Positions 26,380-35,870 are shown, numbered from the stretch's first letter. The stretch: DNA of 64,000 bases from Deltaproteobacteria bacterium (GCA_020444075.1 JAHLLR010000005.1:1-64000), one strand, 5' to 3'. The notes: a model not told the origin generated them from the sequence alone. Translations and numbers: made by a program.

Positions 26380-27000
26380 TCAGAGCTCGATCAGGATCTC
26401 CGGTTCGAGCCGCCCCATCAGCAGCGGCAGGTGCCCGGTGGACGAGAAATCTTTGGGCATGTAGGCGTTGACCGCGCGGTCAGGGGGCAGCAGTCCCATC
26501 TTCAGGTAGCTGTCGGCCACCAGTTCGCTGCAGAAAAACGTGTCCAGCCGGGACGGTATATTGAACAGCCGGCCTTCGACCACCTCGACAATCATGTTCC
26601 ACTCGCTGGGGTTGGGAAGGCCGTGATCCTGGGTGAACATTTTCGTCAATCGACGGATCATGGCGTCGGTGCGCGTCAAATCAAGCTTGCGGTAGGCGAA
26701 TCGGGCGGGCACATAGGGTTTCAGATCACGCCCGTACTGTTTCATCCGCTGGTACAGATCGACCACTTTCGGCCCTTGCAGGTGATCGTGAAAGATTTCA
26801 TCGGCCAGGTTCGTCAGCGTGGTGGATTCCCAGAAAAGCGGTTGTTCCTCCCCCGGCAGTTTCACCACCATACCCAGATGAGACCAGGGGCTGCGTTCGA
26901 GTTTTTCGATGAGTTCGCTCTCTTCATAGCGGCCGCTGAAAAGGACCAGATCGCCGGTTCTCATTTCCGGTGCCAGTTCGGAAAACGGCTTCGTCTCCAT
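26380..27000 (-). CDS. YiiX-type NlpC/P60-like (permuted papain fold) hydrolase
   Basis: A 206-residue protein of the YiiX/YebB group. The circularly permuted catalytic residues are visible: His in SPWSHLGMVVKL, an acidic FWEST strand, and the Cys in DTFFCSELVADSYLKMGLL. The opening MRTGDLVLFSGR matches the family. These proteins are predicted amidases or thioesterases acting on peptides or lipids. No signal peptide is present, so it is probably cytoplasmic. It lies 15 bp downstream of the diguanylate cyclase gene on the same strand and is convergent with recQ. Confidence 0.82.
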   Translation of the reverse strand: METKPFSELAPEMRTGDLVLFSGRYEESELIEKLERSPWSHLGMVVKLPGEEQPLFWESTTLTNLADEIFHDHLQGPKVVDLYQRMKQYGRDLKPYVPARFAYRKLDLTRTDAMIRRLTKMFTQDHGLPNPSEWNMIVEVVEGRLFNIPSRLDTFFCSELVADSYLKMGLLPPDRAVNAYMPKDFSSTGHLPLLMGRLEPEILIEL

Positions 27001-27014
27001 TGGGCTTTTGCTCC

Positions 27015-28121
27015 CTAAGCTTCAATTCGGTTTCGACCCGATGCCTTGGCGCGATAGAGCAACCGGTCCGCCATTTCCACCAGGGCGTTGGCGCCTTCGC
27101 CGTCTCTCTGCACAATCCCGCAACTGATGGTCACCGATGGCACCTGATCATCGAGGCCGTTAAGGTTTTTCTGCAGGCGCTCAATAATCCGACGGGCGTT
27201 TTTTACGCTGCAATCGGGAAAGATTATCAAAAACTCATCGCCGCCATAGCGGCCGGTGATATCCATTTCCCGCACAGACCGCCGGATGGTGTCGGCAACG
27301 CCTTTCACGATGATGTCGCCGGTCTGGTGGCCATAGGTGTCATTGACGCATTTGAAGTGGTCGATATCAATCAGCGCGATGGACAGATCCTGCCGGTTGC
27401 CGTCTGCAAAAGAGAGGGCGTTGTCCAGGTGTCCGTGAATAGCCTGGTGATTGAAAAGTCCGGTCAGTCCGTCTCGCTGGGCCTTGTCGAAAAGTTCTTT
27501 GTTTTTCTGCCCGATGATGATCTTGTCCTTGTAGATTTCCAGCCGGTACTGGTAAATCATCCTGGAGATCAGCCAGGCGATCACATTCAATATTGCGCCA
27601 TTGATGACATGCCAGGTCACAATCCGGGGATTGTCCTGGACCATCGGGACGACAGCAATGAAAATCAGATAAAACAGGCAATAGATCACCATGGCATGAC
27701 GCGGGGGCATCTGGACCACCGCAGCGATGCCGAACAGGACGAGGACATAAACGGTGATATCTCCCGTGATCATTTGGGCCACCGCGGTGTTGGCTACGGC
27801 CCAGGACAGGGCGAGCACAATAATGGCATAAATGATTTTCAGGTTCCGGGAATATTTCGAAGGGTCATTGCCGATTCGGATGTGATTGAACTGACAGATG
27901 GAAAAGATGCTGAGAAACACCGCCACGAGCTTTAGCGCCATGGCGGCAATCATGACCGAAGTCCGTTCATATAAGAGGAATTCGAAGATGAAAATGATTG
28001 CTTCCACCACCATGACCGTGGTGAAAATCGGTCTCATCCGCTGGCAGTTTTCGATCAGGATGGCATGGAGAAATTCTGGATTGTGCTGAAAATTGTTTGT
28101 TCTGCGGTCAAATGGGGGCAT
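27015..28121 (-). CDS. Membrane diguanylate cyclase (GGDEF)
   Basis: A 368-residue c-di-GMP synthase. Residues about 20-195 contain about six transmembrane helices with no known periplasmic sensor; a short coiled linker leads to the GGDEF domain (about 205-365) with the active site RYGGDEFLIIF. The inhibitory I-site RxxD (REMD) lies five residues upstream, so product feedback is likely. ATG at 28119-28121; the extra 12 codons upstream would need TTG. No EAL domain. It could feed the riboswitch at 5 kb or the MshEN ATPase at 10 kb, but that is only a theme link. Confidence 0.93.
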   Translation of the reverse strand: MPPFDRRTNNFQHNPEFLHAILIENCQRMRPIFTTVMVVEAIIFIFEFLLYERTSVMIAAMALKLVAVFLSIFSICQFNHIRIGNDPSKYSRNLKIIYAIIVLALSWAVANTAVAQMITGDITVYVLVLFGIAAVVQMPPRHAMVIYCLFYLIFIAVVPMVQDNPRIVTWHVINGAILNVIAWLISRMIYQYRLEIYKDKIIIGQKNKELFDKAQRDGLTGLFNHQAIHGHLDNALSFADGNRQDLSIALIDIDHFKCVNDTYGHQTGDIIVKGVADTIRRSVREMDITGRYGGDEFLIIFPDCSVKNARRIIERLQKNLNGLDDQVPSVTISCGIVQRDGEGANALVEMADRLLYRAKASGRNRIEA

Positions 28122-28222
28122 GGGCCGATCTCGCGTCTCAGAGCTATTCCAGGGCAAAAGGAGTTCAGCGTCTTTCGATATGGGGGTGTTGATCGAAGGC
28201 CGCTGAACCGGGCCGGCCCCAT

Positions 28223-28269
28223 AAAAAAGCCGAACCGGCGGGGTGGTCGGGCTTCCGCCGGGCCGGCTT
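28223..28269 (-). terminator. Terminator of tatA
   Basis: AAGCCGAACCGGCGG (28227-28241) pairs with CCGCCGGGCCGGCTT (28255-28269) apart from a small internal mismatch; on the minus strand it ends in TTTTTT. It lies 34 bp after the tatA stop. Confidence 0.85.
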
Positions 28270-28302
28270 GAACGGCATATCCGTCCTTTCAGAGATCAGT
28301 GG

Positions 28303-28485
28303 CTAAGCCTTTTTATCCTCTTCCAACTTCTCCGGTGTCTCATTTTCGGCTTCCTTGGAGGCATTTTTGAAATTGCGGATGGCCTTGCCCATGCCGCCTC
28401 CGATTTCCGGCAGTTTGCCTACACCGAAAATGATAAGAATGATAACCAGGATAATGATTAATTCCGGCATTCCGATTCCAAACAT
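28303..28485 (-). CDS. tatA: Sec-independent translocase subunit TatA/TatE
   Basis: A 60-residue membrane protein of the twin-arginine export system. It has the short N-terminal helix ([27 protein letters not shown]), the conserved FG.GKLPE hinge, an amphipathic helix ([10 protein letters not shown]) and an acidic tail. ATG at 28483-28485 with AGGAGG. No tatB or tatC nearby, so it must work with products made elsewhere. Confidence 0.95.
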   Translation of the reverse strand: MFGIGMPELIIILVIILIIFGVGKLPEIGGGMGKAIRNFKNASKEAENETPEKLEEDKKA

Positions 28486-28563
28486 ATGTTCCTCCTGTGG
28501 TAAACCGCGTTCAAACGTAATTATCCCGGTCCGGCCTGCCGCTGCGCTGGGGACTGTGCCCAC

Positions 28564-28962
28564 TCAGGTCTGGTTCGGTTTCAATTCGTCGAGGAGCCGC
28601 TCAAACTCTTTTGACTTCAAATAGCTGTCAACGGCGCCCTGATGTTCGATCCATGAGGACCATAACTTCATCCAGGCGTCGTTGTGCCAGTAAAAGTCTT
28701 CGTTTGGCTTGCCTTTGAGCGTTTCGATGTACTCGACGTACTCTTCTGAACAGCTGTCGCAAAAATTATAGGGGACCCTGAACTCCGGTACTTGCGGATT
28801 GTTTTCCGAGGTGATCTGGACCCCGCACTTCTCGCATTTGGAAACACAGTGCGTGCACCGGAAAATTTTCCTGACGGCCAAAAGCTTTCTTTTTCGGATG
28901 ATGGCGTCTTGTTTTTCCCGGGTGCATTTAAGTTTTTCGTCAAGGGAGATGAGGTTTCCCAT
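28564..28962 (-). CDS. Zinc-ribbon protein of unknown function
   Basis: A 132-residue soluble protein. A basic N-terminal helix (KLKCTREKQDAIIRKRKL) is followed by three CxxC pairs (CTHC, CEKC, CDSC), which probably bind one or two zinc or iron ions, and then an aromatic-rich helical tail (FYWHNDAWMKLWSSWIEHQ). I start at ATG 28960-28962; an ATG 18 codons earlier is possible. It precedes tatA by 78 bp on the same strand. I recognise no named family. Confidence 0.7.
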   Translation of the reverse strand: MGNLISLDEKLKCTREKQDAIIRKRKLLAVRKIFRCTHCVSKCEKCGVQITSENNPQVPEFRVPYNFCDSCSEEYVEYIETLKGKPNEDFYWHNDAWMKLWSSWIEHQGAVDSYLKSKEFERLLDELKPNQT

Positions 28963-29262
28963 GGCCTGCCCGCCGTGACCGCATGAAGTGTCCAAGGTAA
29001 GGACTGACAATATCATTGTGTCCCATGGGTGTCAATCCGCGCCTCATGAAAAGGTGATGATGAAAATGGATCTAATGCCTGGGAAACCCTTGATACCCTA
29101 TTGCTCCCGTATTTGGCGAATTTGCCTTCAAACGCCAGGATGGCCGGAAGTGGTGGGAAAATACGGATATGGATGCTCGACGGGACTTTCAGACCCTCCT
29201 TGTTAAACCGAGGCCGCCATGGTAAAAAGCGGAGTATCTCAAAGCCAGTGAAAGGATCACCG
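28963..29262. other. Intergenic region between divergent zinc-ribbon and MetE-like genes
   Basis: No gene recognised. A protein-like plus-strand frame near 29107-29212 (FGEFAFKRQDGRKWWEN) has no start codon and no known family. Confidence 0.4.
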
Positions 29263-30333
29263 ATGCCTCAACCGTTGAAACCCGACTGCCTGCCTCTGCT
29301 TATCGGCAGTCTTCCCCTGGACGACCATCTGGCGGCCTCCCGCCTGATCATGGACTACACGCCAGCCATTCCGCTTTGGGTCCAGCTGCCGGTTTTCCGG
29401 GAAGAGGGCATGGTGCCGCAATTTCTGCCGGGAATGCCGGGCGTGGTCAGCAAGGGCGGCAAAACCTTTATCGATACCGCCGCCGAATCCTTCGACGACG
29501 AGCTGCTCTCATTTTTCGAGGATTACATGGCGACCACTGAGGATCCGGACCGGCTGCCCGCTTCCCGTTTCGCCTTGAGCGAGACGACCGGCAAGGGCGT
29601 GGCGGCCCTGTTGGACACATTGGGGCGGATAGAGACTCCTCCCGTGGCGGTCAAGGGACAGGTGACCGGTCCCGTTACCTTCTGCACAGGCGTCAAGGAC
29701 CAGGATGGCCGGGCGATTTTCTACAATGAAACCCTGCGCGATGCGGCGGTCAAGCGTTTGGCCCTCAACGCCCGCTGGCAGATCCGCACCCTGTCCGGAC
29801 CGGGATGCCCGGTGATCATCTTTATCGATGAGCCGGCCCTGGCCGGATTTGGTTCCTCGGAATTGATCAGCATTTCGAAGGAAGAGATCCTCGGCTGTCT
29901 CCAGGAGGTGGTGGATGCCATCCACGCCGATGGCGGGCTGGCCGGCATCCATGTGTGCGCCAATACAGACTGGTCACTGGTGCTGGAATCCGGTGCGGAT
30001 ATCGTCAATTTCGACGCCTACGCCTATTTCGATCGATTCATCCTATACGGTTCCCAGATCAGGGACTATCTGGCCTCCGGCCGGTTTCTCGCCTGGGGCA
30101 TCGTTCCCACATTGAAAACCGAAGAGATCGAACGGGAGACCGTCGACACGCTGCATGCCGGCTGGCAGGAGCGACTCCGCCAGGTCGAAGCCCTGGGCAT
30201 CGCCCCGGCCGCCATCCGATCCCAGTCCTTTATCACCCCCAGTTGCGGCGTCGGATCCCTGAGTCCGGACCTGGCCATGCGCGTACTGGCGCTGACCCGG
30301 GATCTTTCGGCCGCCATTCGCGCTTCGATTTAA
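29263..30333 (+). CDS. MetE-like (cobalamin-independent methionine synthase C-terminal type) protein
   Basis: A 356-residue TIM-barrel protein of the UROD/MetE-like superfamily. It lacks the N-terminal half of full MetE (about 750 residues) and resembles the short 'core' MetE forms. Candidate zinc ligands are the Cys in GIHVCANTDWS and the Cys of TPSCGVGSLSP, the usual positions of HxC and the last Cys; the His of HxC is retained. Other family pieces: AVKGQVTGPVTF, IIFIDEPALAGFG. ATG at 29263 with AAAGGA. Core MetE proteins transfer a methyl group from methylcobalamin or a corrinoid protein; the methyl donor here is unknown. Upstream of moxR by 32 bp. Confidence 0.75.
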   Translation: MPQPLKPDCLPLLIGSLPLDDHLAASRLIMDYTPAIPLWVQLPVFREEGMVPQFLPGMPGVVSKGGKTFIDTAAESFDDELLSFFEDYMATTEDPDRLPASRFALSETTGKGVAALLDTLGRIETPPVAVKGQVTGPVTFCTGVKDQDGRAIFYNETLRDAAVKRLALNARWQIRTLSGPGCPVIIFIDEPALAGFGSSELISISKEEILGCLQEVVDAIHADGGLAGIHVCANTDWSLVLESGADIVNFDAYAYFDRFILYGSQIRDYLASGRFLAWGIVPTLKTEEIERETVDTLHAGWQERLRQVEALGIAPAAIRSQSFITPSCGVGSLSPDLAMRVLALTRDLSAAIRASI

Positions 30334-30365
30334 TTGATTTTCCATACTCATTGAAAGAGGTGTTC

Positions 30366-31220
30366 ATGACCACTCAACCGTCAGATGCGTCCTTTGCCGG
30401 GGCGACCCGATACGTGCTGGATGAAGAACTGGCCCAGATTGTCAATATCTCCATGGCCCTGGAAATGCCCCTGCTGCTCAAGGGCGAGCCCGGAACGGGA
30501 AAGACCATGCTGGCCCACGCCATTGCCGAGAGCCTCAACATGCCGTTGATCGTTCTCAACGTCAAATCCAGCATGAAACTGGTGGAGGCGTTGTACCAGT
30601 ACGACACCCTGACGCGATTGAACGACAGCCGTTTCGGCGACAGCCGGCGGGATGTCAGCAACATCGAAGAGTATATCAAGATGGGCAAGATCGGTCAGGC
30701 CTTCGTGGCCGACAAGCGGACGGTGCTGCTCATCGACGAAATCGATAAGGCGGACACCGATTTCCAGGACGACATGCTGGACGTTCTGGACCAGATGGAG
30801 TTCGATATCATCGAGATCGACAAAACCATGTCGGCCCGTCACCGGCCGGTGATCATCATCACCTCCAACGCCAAAAAAGACCTTTCCGATCCCTTTCTGG
30901 GCCGCTGCAACTTCCACCACATCGCCTTCCCGGACCCCAAGATGATGCGTAAAATCATCGGCGTGCATTTTCCGGACATCCACGATGATCTGGTGGACAA
31001 CGCCATTGCCGCTTTTTACCACATGCGGGAGTTGGAAGCCGTGGAGAAACGACCGGCCACCCGGGAGCTGATCAACTGGATCCGCGCCCTGAACGCCGAT
31101 CCCGATTTCAAGCCAAAACGGCTGGCCAAGGGCGACGTGCCCTTTCTGGGCGTATTGTTCAAAAAAAGCGGCGATTATGAACGGGCCAGCGCCTTCGTCA
31201 ACCGCCGGAAGATGTTCTGA
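30366..31220 (+). CDS. MoxR-family AAA+ ATPase
   Basis: A 284-residue chaperone-like ATPase. Walker A GEPGTGKTML (about 39-48), Walker B TVLLIDEIDKAD, sensor-1 VIIITSNAKKDLSDPFLGRC with the arginine finger region, and a C-terminal lid with RPATRELINWIRAL. MoxR proteins work with VWA partners to insert metals or assemble enzymes, and the next gene encodes such a partner 2 bp downstream. GAAAGAGG precedes the ATG. The client is unknown; no CO dehydrogenase or nitrate-type enzyme lies beside it. Confidence 0.92.
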   Translation: MTTQPSDASFAGATRYVLDEELAQIVNISMALEMPLLLKGEPGTGKTMLAHAIAESLNMPLIVLNVKSSMKLVEALYQYDTLTRLNDSRFGDSRRDVSNIEEYIKMGKIGQAFVADKRTVLLIDEIDKADTDFQDDMLDVLDQMEFDIIEIDKTMSARHRPVIIITSNAKKDLSDPFLGRCNFHHIAFPDPKMMRKIIGVHFPDIHDDLVDNAIAAFYHMRELEAVEKRPATRELINWIRALNADPDFKPKRLAKGDVPFLGVLFKKSGDYERASAFVNRRKMF

Positions 31221-31222
31221 TT

Positions 31223-32413
31223 ATGTTCCTGGCCTTCTTTTACAAGCTGAAGGAGATGGGGGTGCCGGTCAGTCCCACGGCCTTTTTGACCCTGCACCGG
31301 GCGCTGGCCGGCCGCCTCATTTCCAGCCTCGACGAATTCTATACCGCCTCGCGGACCATCCTGGTGAAGAGCGAACGGTATTTCGATCTTTTCGATCAGG
31401 TGTTTGCCCACCATTTTGAAGGGACCGAACTGCCCGACGTGGAGGGGCTGGAGATCGACCAAATGGCCCGGGCCCTGCTGGAGCAGTGGCTAAAGGACCC
31501 CAAAGCCATGGCCGACGCCCTGGGCATGGATGAAGACCAGGTCAACCGGATGACGCCGGAAGAACTGATCGACTATTTCAAAAAGCGTCTCCAGGATCAG
31601 GACGGACGCCACGACGGCGGCAGCAAGTGGATCGGCACCGGCGGTACGTCCCCGGTGGGGCATTCCGGCACCCACCCTGGAGGAATGCGCGTGGGGGGCG
31701 TGTCGCGCAACAAGTCCGCCGTCAAGGTGGCCCTGGAGCGCCGCTACAAGGACTATTCCCTTTCCGGCCCCCTGACGCAGGCCATGGTCGGAGAAGCGCT
31801 CAAGCGTCTGCGAAACATGGTGCCCACCGGCCCCAGGGACCAAGTGAATATCGACGAGAGCATCTACCGCACCATGAAAAACGGCGGGGAGATTGAAATC
31901 GCCTTCGACCGGCGCATGAAGGACCGGCTGAAGGTGGTCCTGGCCATCGACAACGGCGGGTGGTCCATGGACCCATACGTATCCGTGGTCCAGACCCTGT
32001 TCGACTACGCCCGGGCTCAGTTCAAAGAGGTCAAGACCTTCTTCTTTCACAACACCATCTACGACACCATCTGGCAGGATGCGGCCCGCTACCGCAAACC
32101 CATTCGGATGGCCGAACTGGTCCGCATGGACCCGGAAACCCGGCTCATCGTGGTAGGAGACGCCAGCATGGCACCCTATGAACTGATGTCACGGGACGGC
32201 TCCATTTATGTACAGGACCGCAGCGGCCAACCCAGCATCGAGTGCCTGCGCATGCTGGTGCACACCTTTCCCCACAGCGTCTGGCTCAACCCGGTGTCCG
32301 CCGCCATGTGGGATTTCACCCGCACCATCATCATGATCCGGCAGATCTTTCCCATGTTCGAATTGTCCATCGACGGTTTGGAAAAGGCCGTGCAGCACCT
32401 TATGGCGAAATAG
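31223..32413 (+). CDS. VWA-domain protein of the CoxE type, MoxR partner
   Basis: A 396-residue protein. The N-terminal helical part (about 1-115) includes SPTAFLTLHRAL, followed by a Gly/His-rich linker (GGSKWIGTGGTSPVGHSGTHPGG) and a VWA domain from about 225. The metal site reads DNGGWSM where the canonical motif is DxSxS, a variant common in CoxE-like proteins; FFFHNTIYD and VVGDASM supply the other metal-site loops. Coupled to the MoxR gene 2 bp upstream. Together they probably form an enzyme-maturation machine. Confidence 0.9.
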   Translation: MFLAFFYKLKEMGVPVSPTAFLTLHRALAGRLISSLDEFYTASRTILVKSERYFDLFDQVFAHHFEGTELPDVEGLEIDQMARALLEQWLKDPKAMADALGMDEDQVNRMTPEELIDYFKKRLQDQDGRHDGGSKWIGTGGTSPVGHSGTHPGGMRVGGVSRNKSAVKVALERRYKDYSLSGPLTQAMVGEALKRLRNMVPTGPRDQVNIDESIYRTMKNGGEIEIAFDRRMKDRLKVVLAIDNGGWSMDPYVSVVQTLFDYARAQFKEVKTFFFHNTIYDTIWQDAARYRKPIRMAELVRMDPETRLIVVGDASMAPYELMSRDGSIYVQDRSGQPSIECLRMLVHTFPHSVWLNPVSAAMWDFTRTIIMIRQIFPMFELSIDGLEKAVQHLMAK

Positions 32414-32505
32414 TCAGCACCCTTGCGGAGATGGAATCCGGCCGCCGGGTTCCGAGCCGCCACCTGCCATTGCTGAAGGGGTGCCCAGATGGACACGGAA
32501 AAGCG

Positions 32506-33291
32506 TCAGATTGTTGAAGGATCGATGCGAAACAGGGAACAGGTGTTGAACCAGACCTGTTCCGCCAGGGCCTCCGGATCTTCCTCGCGAACCTCGGCTA
32601 CTTTCAGCAGGACCTCACGAACGAACGCCGGCTCGTTGCGCCGAAACTGGTTTCGCTGGGGGGTGGGCGTCAGATAGGGCGCATCGGTTTCGATCAGCAG
32701 CCGATTGGCCGGAATGGATGGAACCATTTGTCTCAGGAGCGCTCCCCGTTGGCTGACCGTGACGATCCCCGTGACCCCGATATAAAACCCCATTTCCAGG
32801 TACCGGGCCAGCTCCGCCTCCGTTCCGCTGAAACAGTGGATTACGGCGGGTCGGCAGGTGCGGGCCTTGAGGATTTCCAGCAGGCGCCCCTGGCTGTCCC
32901 GCTCATGGAAGATCAACGGCAGGTCCAGCGTTTCGGCGACTTCCAACTGGCGGATCAGCCACCGTTCCTGGTCCTTTCGGGAAGAGTGCATCCGGTTGAA
33001 GTCCAGTCCCGTTTCTCCCCAGGCGACCACCTTCGGGTCGGAAGCCAGGGTCATCAGATGGGCCAGGGTCTCTTCCGTGCAGGACCGGGCATCGTGGGGA
33101 TGAACCCCCACCGATGCAAAAAGATTGGAATGCCCCTTGGCCAGCGCCACCGCCCGGTCCGAGGTGTTCCGGTCAGTGCCGACAACCAGCATTCGATAAA
33201 CCTCGGCTGCGGCGGCACGATGCAGCACGTCCTTAAAATCCGATTCAAATGATGGATCGTCCAAGTGGCAGTGACTGTCAAAAATGTTCAT
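32506..33291 (-). CDS. tatD: TatD-family metal-dependent deoxyribonuclease
   Basis: A 261-residue TIM-barrel nuclease. All metal ligands are visible: SHCHLD (HxH), GETGLDF (Glu), LPLIFHERDS (His), AVIHCFSG (His) and LLIETDAPYL (Asp). TatD enzymes have 3'-5' DNase activity and roles in DNA repair and quality control. ATG at 33289-33291. Monocistronic, convergent with the VWA gene. Confidence 0.95.
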   Translation of the reverse strand: MNIFDSHCHLDDPSFESDFKDVLHRAAAAEVYRMLVVGTDRNTSDRAVALAKGHSNLFASVGVHPHDARSCTEETLAHLMTLASDPKVVAWGETGLDFNRMHSSRKDQERWLIRQLEVAETLDLPLIFHERDSQGRLLEILKARTCRPAVIHCFSGTEAELARYLEMGFYIGVTGIVTVSQRGALLRQMVPSIPANRLLIETDAPYLTPTPQRNQFRRNEPAFVREVLLKVAEVREEDPEALAEQVWFNTCSLFRIDPSTI

Positions 33292-33380
33292 CGCATTTTC
33301 CCAAATTCGTCAACAATCAAAATATATATAGATGGTTATATAAATACCGGACAAATATTCGGTGCCCCCGTGTTTTGAGC

Positions 33381-33408
33381 TTGATTTCATAACGCGGGCG
33401 TGTATATT
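33381..33408 (+). promoter_or_regulatory. Putative sigma-70 promoter of nfnAB
   Basis: TTGATT (33381-33386), 16 bp, TATATT (33403-33408). The leader would be about 75 nt. Confidence 0.5.
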
Positions 33409-33487
33409 AGCCAAGTTCAAGCCATTAATAAAGGATATGTTTTGCGGCAAGATGGCTGCAACGAAAACAGAGACGTGGAGGACGAAC

Positions 33488-34324
33488 ATGTTCAAGATTG
33501 TAAAACGGGAGGAGATGGCCGAAGGGACCGTGATTTTAAATGAGATCGAAGCTCCTTTGATTGCGCGGAAAGCGAAACCGGGACAATTTGTGATTTTGAA
33601 GGCCAATGAAGACGGGGAGCGCATTCCGTTGACCATGGCCGATACGGATCCGGACAAAGGCACCATCACCATCATCTATATGGTCGTGGGTAAATCGACA
33701 GCTCTGTTCAAGACCCTCCAGGTGGGAGATGCCTTTCAGGACGTCATCGGACCGCTGGGCAAGCCCACCCATCTGGAAAAACTGGGCAAGGTGGTATGCG
33801 TGGGCGGCGGTACCGGCGTGGCCGTTCTACACCCCATCACCCGCGCCCTGAAAAAGATCGGCAACGATGTCACCTGCATTATCGGTGCGCGGACCAAAGA
33901 TCTGCTGATTCTCGAATCGCAGATGAAGTCGGCGTCCCACGACCTGCGGGTCTGCACCGACGACGGGACATACGGGCACCACGGTTTTGTGACCGACGTC
34001 CTCAAGGAACAACTGGAGGGCGGAGACGTCAAACTGGTGGTAGGCATTGGGCCGGTTCCCATGATGCGGGCCGTGGCCAACCTCACTCGACCTTTTGATG
34101 TCAAAACCATGGTGAGCCTGAATCCCATCATGATCGACGGTACCGGCATGTGTGGGGGCTGCCGCGTATCCGTGGGCGGTGAAACCAAATTTGCCTGCGT
34201 GGATGGTCCGGAATTCGATGGCCACCTGGTCAATTTCGATGAGTTGATGCTGCGCCTGCAGGCTTATTGCGAGGAAGAGAAGGCCTGCTACGAGGATTTC
34301 TGCACCCTTCGGGATGCTACCTGA
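33488..34324 (+). CDS. nfnA: NADH-dependent ferredoxin:NADP+ oxidoreductase, small subunit (NfnA/SudB-type)
   Basis: A 278-residue flavoprotein subunit. An FAD-binding ferredoxin reductase-like domain (about 1-95, KPGQFVILKANEDGERIPLT) and an NAD-binding domain (CVGGGTGVAVLHPI, then VVGIGPVPMMRAV) precede a C-terminal [2Fe-2S] cysteine cluster (GTGMCGGCRVSVGG, FACVDGPEFDG). With NfnB it couples ferredoxin and NADH oxidation to NADP+ reduction by electron bifurcation. The ATG at 33488 has GGAGG and matches the family start; the frame continues upstream without signal. Sulfide dehydrogenase is the older name for the same pair. Confidence 0.94.
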   Translation: MFKIVKREEMAEGTVILNEIEAPLIARKAKPGQFVILKANEDGERIPLTMADTDPDKGTITIIYMVVGKSTALFKTLQVGDAFQDVIGPLGKPTHLEKLGKVVCVGGGTGVAVLHPITRALKKIGNDVTCIIGARTKDLLILESQMKSASHDLRVCTDDGTYGHHGFVTDVLKEQLEGGDVKLVVGIGPVPMMRAVANLTRPFDVKTMVSLNPIMIDGTGMCGGCRVSVGGETKFACVDGPEFDGHLVNFDELMLRLQAYCEEEKACYEDFCTLRDAT

Positions 34325-34434
34325 GCTGCGATCCGAATAAAATGGGATATTAATCCATATTGAGAAAGTTAACCTTGGGGTGAAAGACCGGTGAGCCGAG
34401 CAGCGCCCGGCAATTGTTGAGACGGAGGAAAAAA

Positions 34435-35847
34435 ATGAAGGAAACAGCGGGTAAGAAAGAGAAGGCATCCCGTGTGGCGATGCCCGAGCAAAAACCAGAA
34501 ATCAGAAGGCGGAATTTCGAAGAGGTTCCTTTAGGATATACCGTGGCCATGGCCCAGGAAGAGGCGGCCCGATGCCTCCAGTGCAAAAAGCCGGGTTGTG
34601 TGGAAGGATGTCCGGTGAGTGTAGACATCCCCGGATTTATCAACCTGATCACCCAGGGCGATTTCACCGGTGCCATCCGGCACGTCTGGACCAAAAATGC
34701 GCTTCCCGCCGTATGCGGCCGGGTGTGTCCCCAGGAGATCCAGTGTGAGGGAAAGTGCATCGTGGGTAAAAAGGGCGAACCCGTAGCCATCGGTAACCTG
34801 GAGCGGTTCGTGGCCGACTGGGAGCGGGAAAACGGCACCGGCGCCCTGCCTCCCCAAGCGCCCTCCACCGGTAAAAAAGTGGCCGTGGTGGGGTCCGGTC
34901 CCTCCGGCCTGACCGTGGCCGGCGACCTGATTCAAAAAGGATACGACGTTACCGTTTTAGAGGCCTTTCACAAACCGGGGGGCGTGCTGGTCTACGGTAT
35001 TCCCGAATTCCGTCTGCCCAAAGCCATTGTCGCCCAGGAGATCAATTTTCTGGAACGTCAGGGCGCCAAGGTGGAAGTGAATGCCGTGGTGGGGCGTACC
35101 GTCAGCCTGGACGAACTGTTTGAAGATGGCTTCGAAGCCGTTTATTTGGGCGTGGGTGCGGGTCTTCCCCGATTCATGAACCTTCCCGGCGAGAATCTGA
35201 TCGGCATCCTGTCGGCCAATGAATACCTCACCCGGGCCAATCTCATGAAAGCCTACCGTTATCCGGACGTGGACACCCCGATTCCAAAAGGCAAAAATGT
35301 GGTGGTCCTGGGTGCCGGCAATGTCGCTATGGACTCGGCCCGAACCGCCATGCGTCTGGGAGCGGACAGCGTAAAGATCGTCTATCGCCGATCCAGGGAT
35401 GAAATGCCCGCCAGAGCCGCCGAGATCCACCATGCCGAGGAAGAAGGCATTGAATTCTTTCTGCTCACCAACCCAACCCAGTTCAAGGGCGACCAAAAAG
35501 GTCGGCTCACCGGCATGGAATGTCTTAAAATGGAGCTTGGTGAACCCGACGATTCCGGCCGCCGTCGCCCCATTGCCATCCAGGGTTCGGAATTTCACAT
35601 GGACACCGACCTGGTCATCGTGGCAGTGGGATCCGGAGCCAACCCCCTACTGACCCAGTCCACACCAGACATGCAATTGAACAAGTGGGGCTACATTATT
35701 GCCGATCCGGAAACGGGAAAAACCACCAAGAAGGGTGTTTGGGCGGGCGGCGACATCGTTACCGGCGCAGCTACGGTTATTCTGGCCATGGGAGCCGGCC
35801 GTAAAGCCGCCGACTCCATCCACCAGTACCTGACCTGGGGGTGGTAA
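34435..35847 (+). CDS. nfnB: NADH-dependent ferredoxin:NADP+ oxidoreductase, large subunit (NfnB/GltD-like)
   Basis: A 470-residue subunit related to the small subunit of glutamate synthase. The N-terminal 4Fe-4S domain shows CLQCKKPGCVEGCPVSVDIP and CGRVCPQEIQCEGKC, ligating the two clusters. Two Rossmann folds follow: VAVVGSGPSGLTVAGDL (FAD) and VVVLGAGNVAMDSARTAMRLG (NADPH), then GVWAGGDIVTGAATVILAMGAGR. ATG at 34435 with GGAGG. Second gene of the nfnAB operon, 110 bp after nfnA. It supplies NADPH in sulfate reducers. Confidence 0.95.
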   Translation: MKETAGKKEKASRVAMPEQKPEIRRRNFEEVPLGYTVAMAQEEAARCLQCKKPGCVEGCPVSVDIPGFINLITQGDFTGAIRHVWTKNALPAVCGRVCPQEIQCEGKCIVGKKGEPVAIGNLERFVADWERENGTGALPPQAPSTGKKVAVVGSGPSGLTVAGDLIQKGYDVTVLEAFHKPGGVLVYGIPEFRLPKAIVAQEINFLERQGAKVEVNAVVGRTVSLDELFEDGFEAVYLGVGAGLPRFMNLPGENLIGILSANEYLTRANLMKAYRYPDVDTPIPKGKNVVVLGAGNVAMDSARTAMRLGADSVKIVYRRSRDEMPARAAEIHHAEEEGIEFFLLTNPTQFKGDQKGRLTGMECLKMELGEPDDSGRRRPIAIQGSEFHMDTDLVIVAVGSGANPLLTQSTPDMQLNKWGYIIADPETGKTTKKGVWAGGDIVTGAATVILAMGAGRKAADSIHQYLTWGW

Positions 35848-35870
35848 CCCCTTGGTCCTTGATTGACCTT

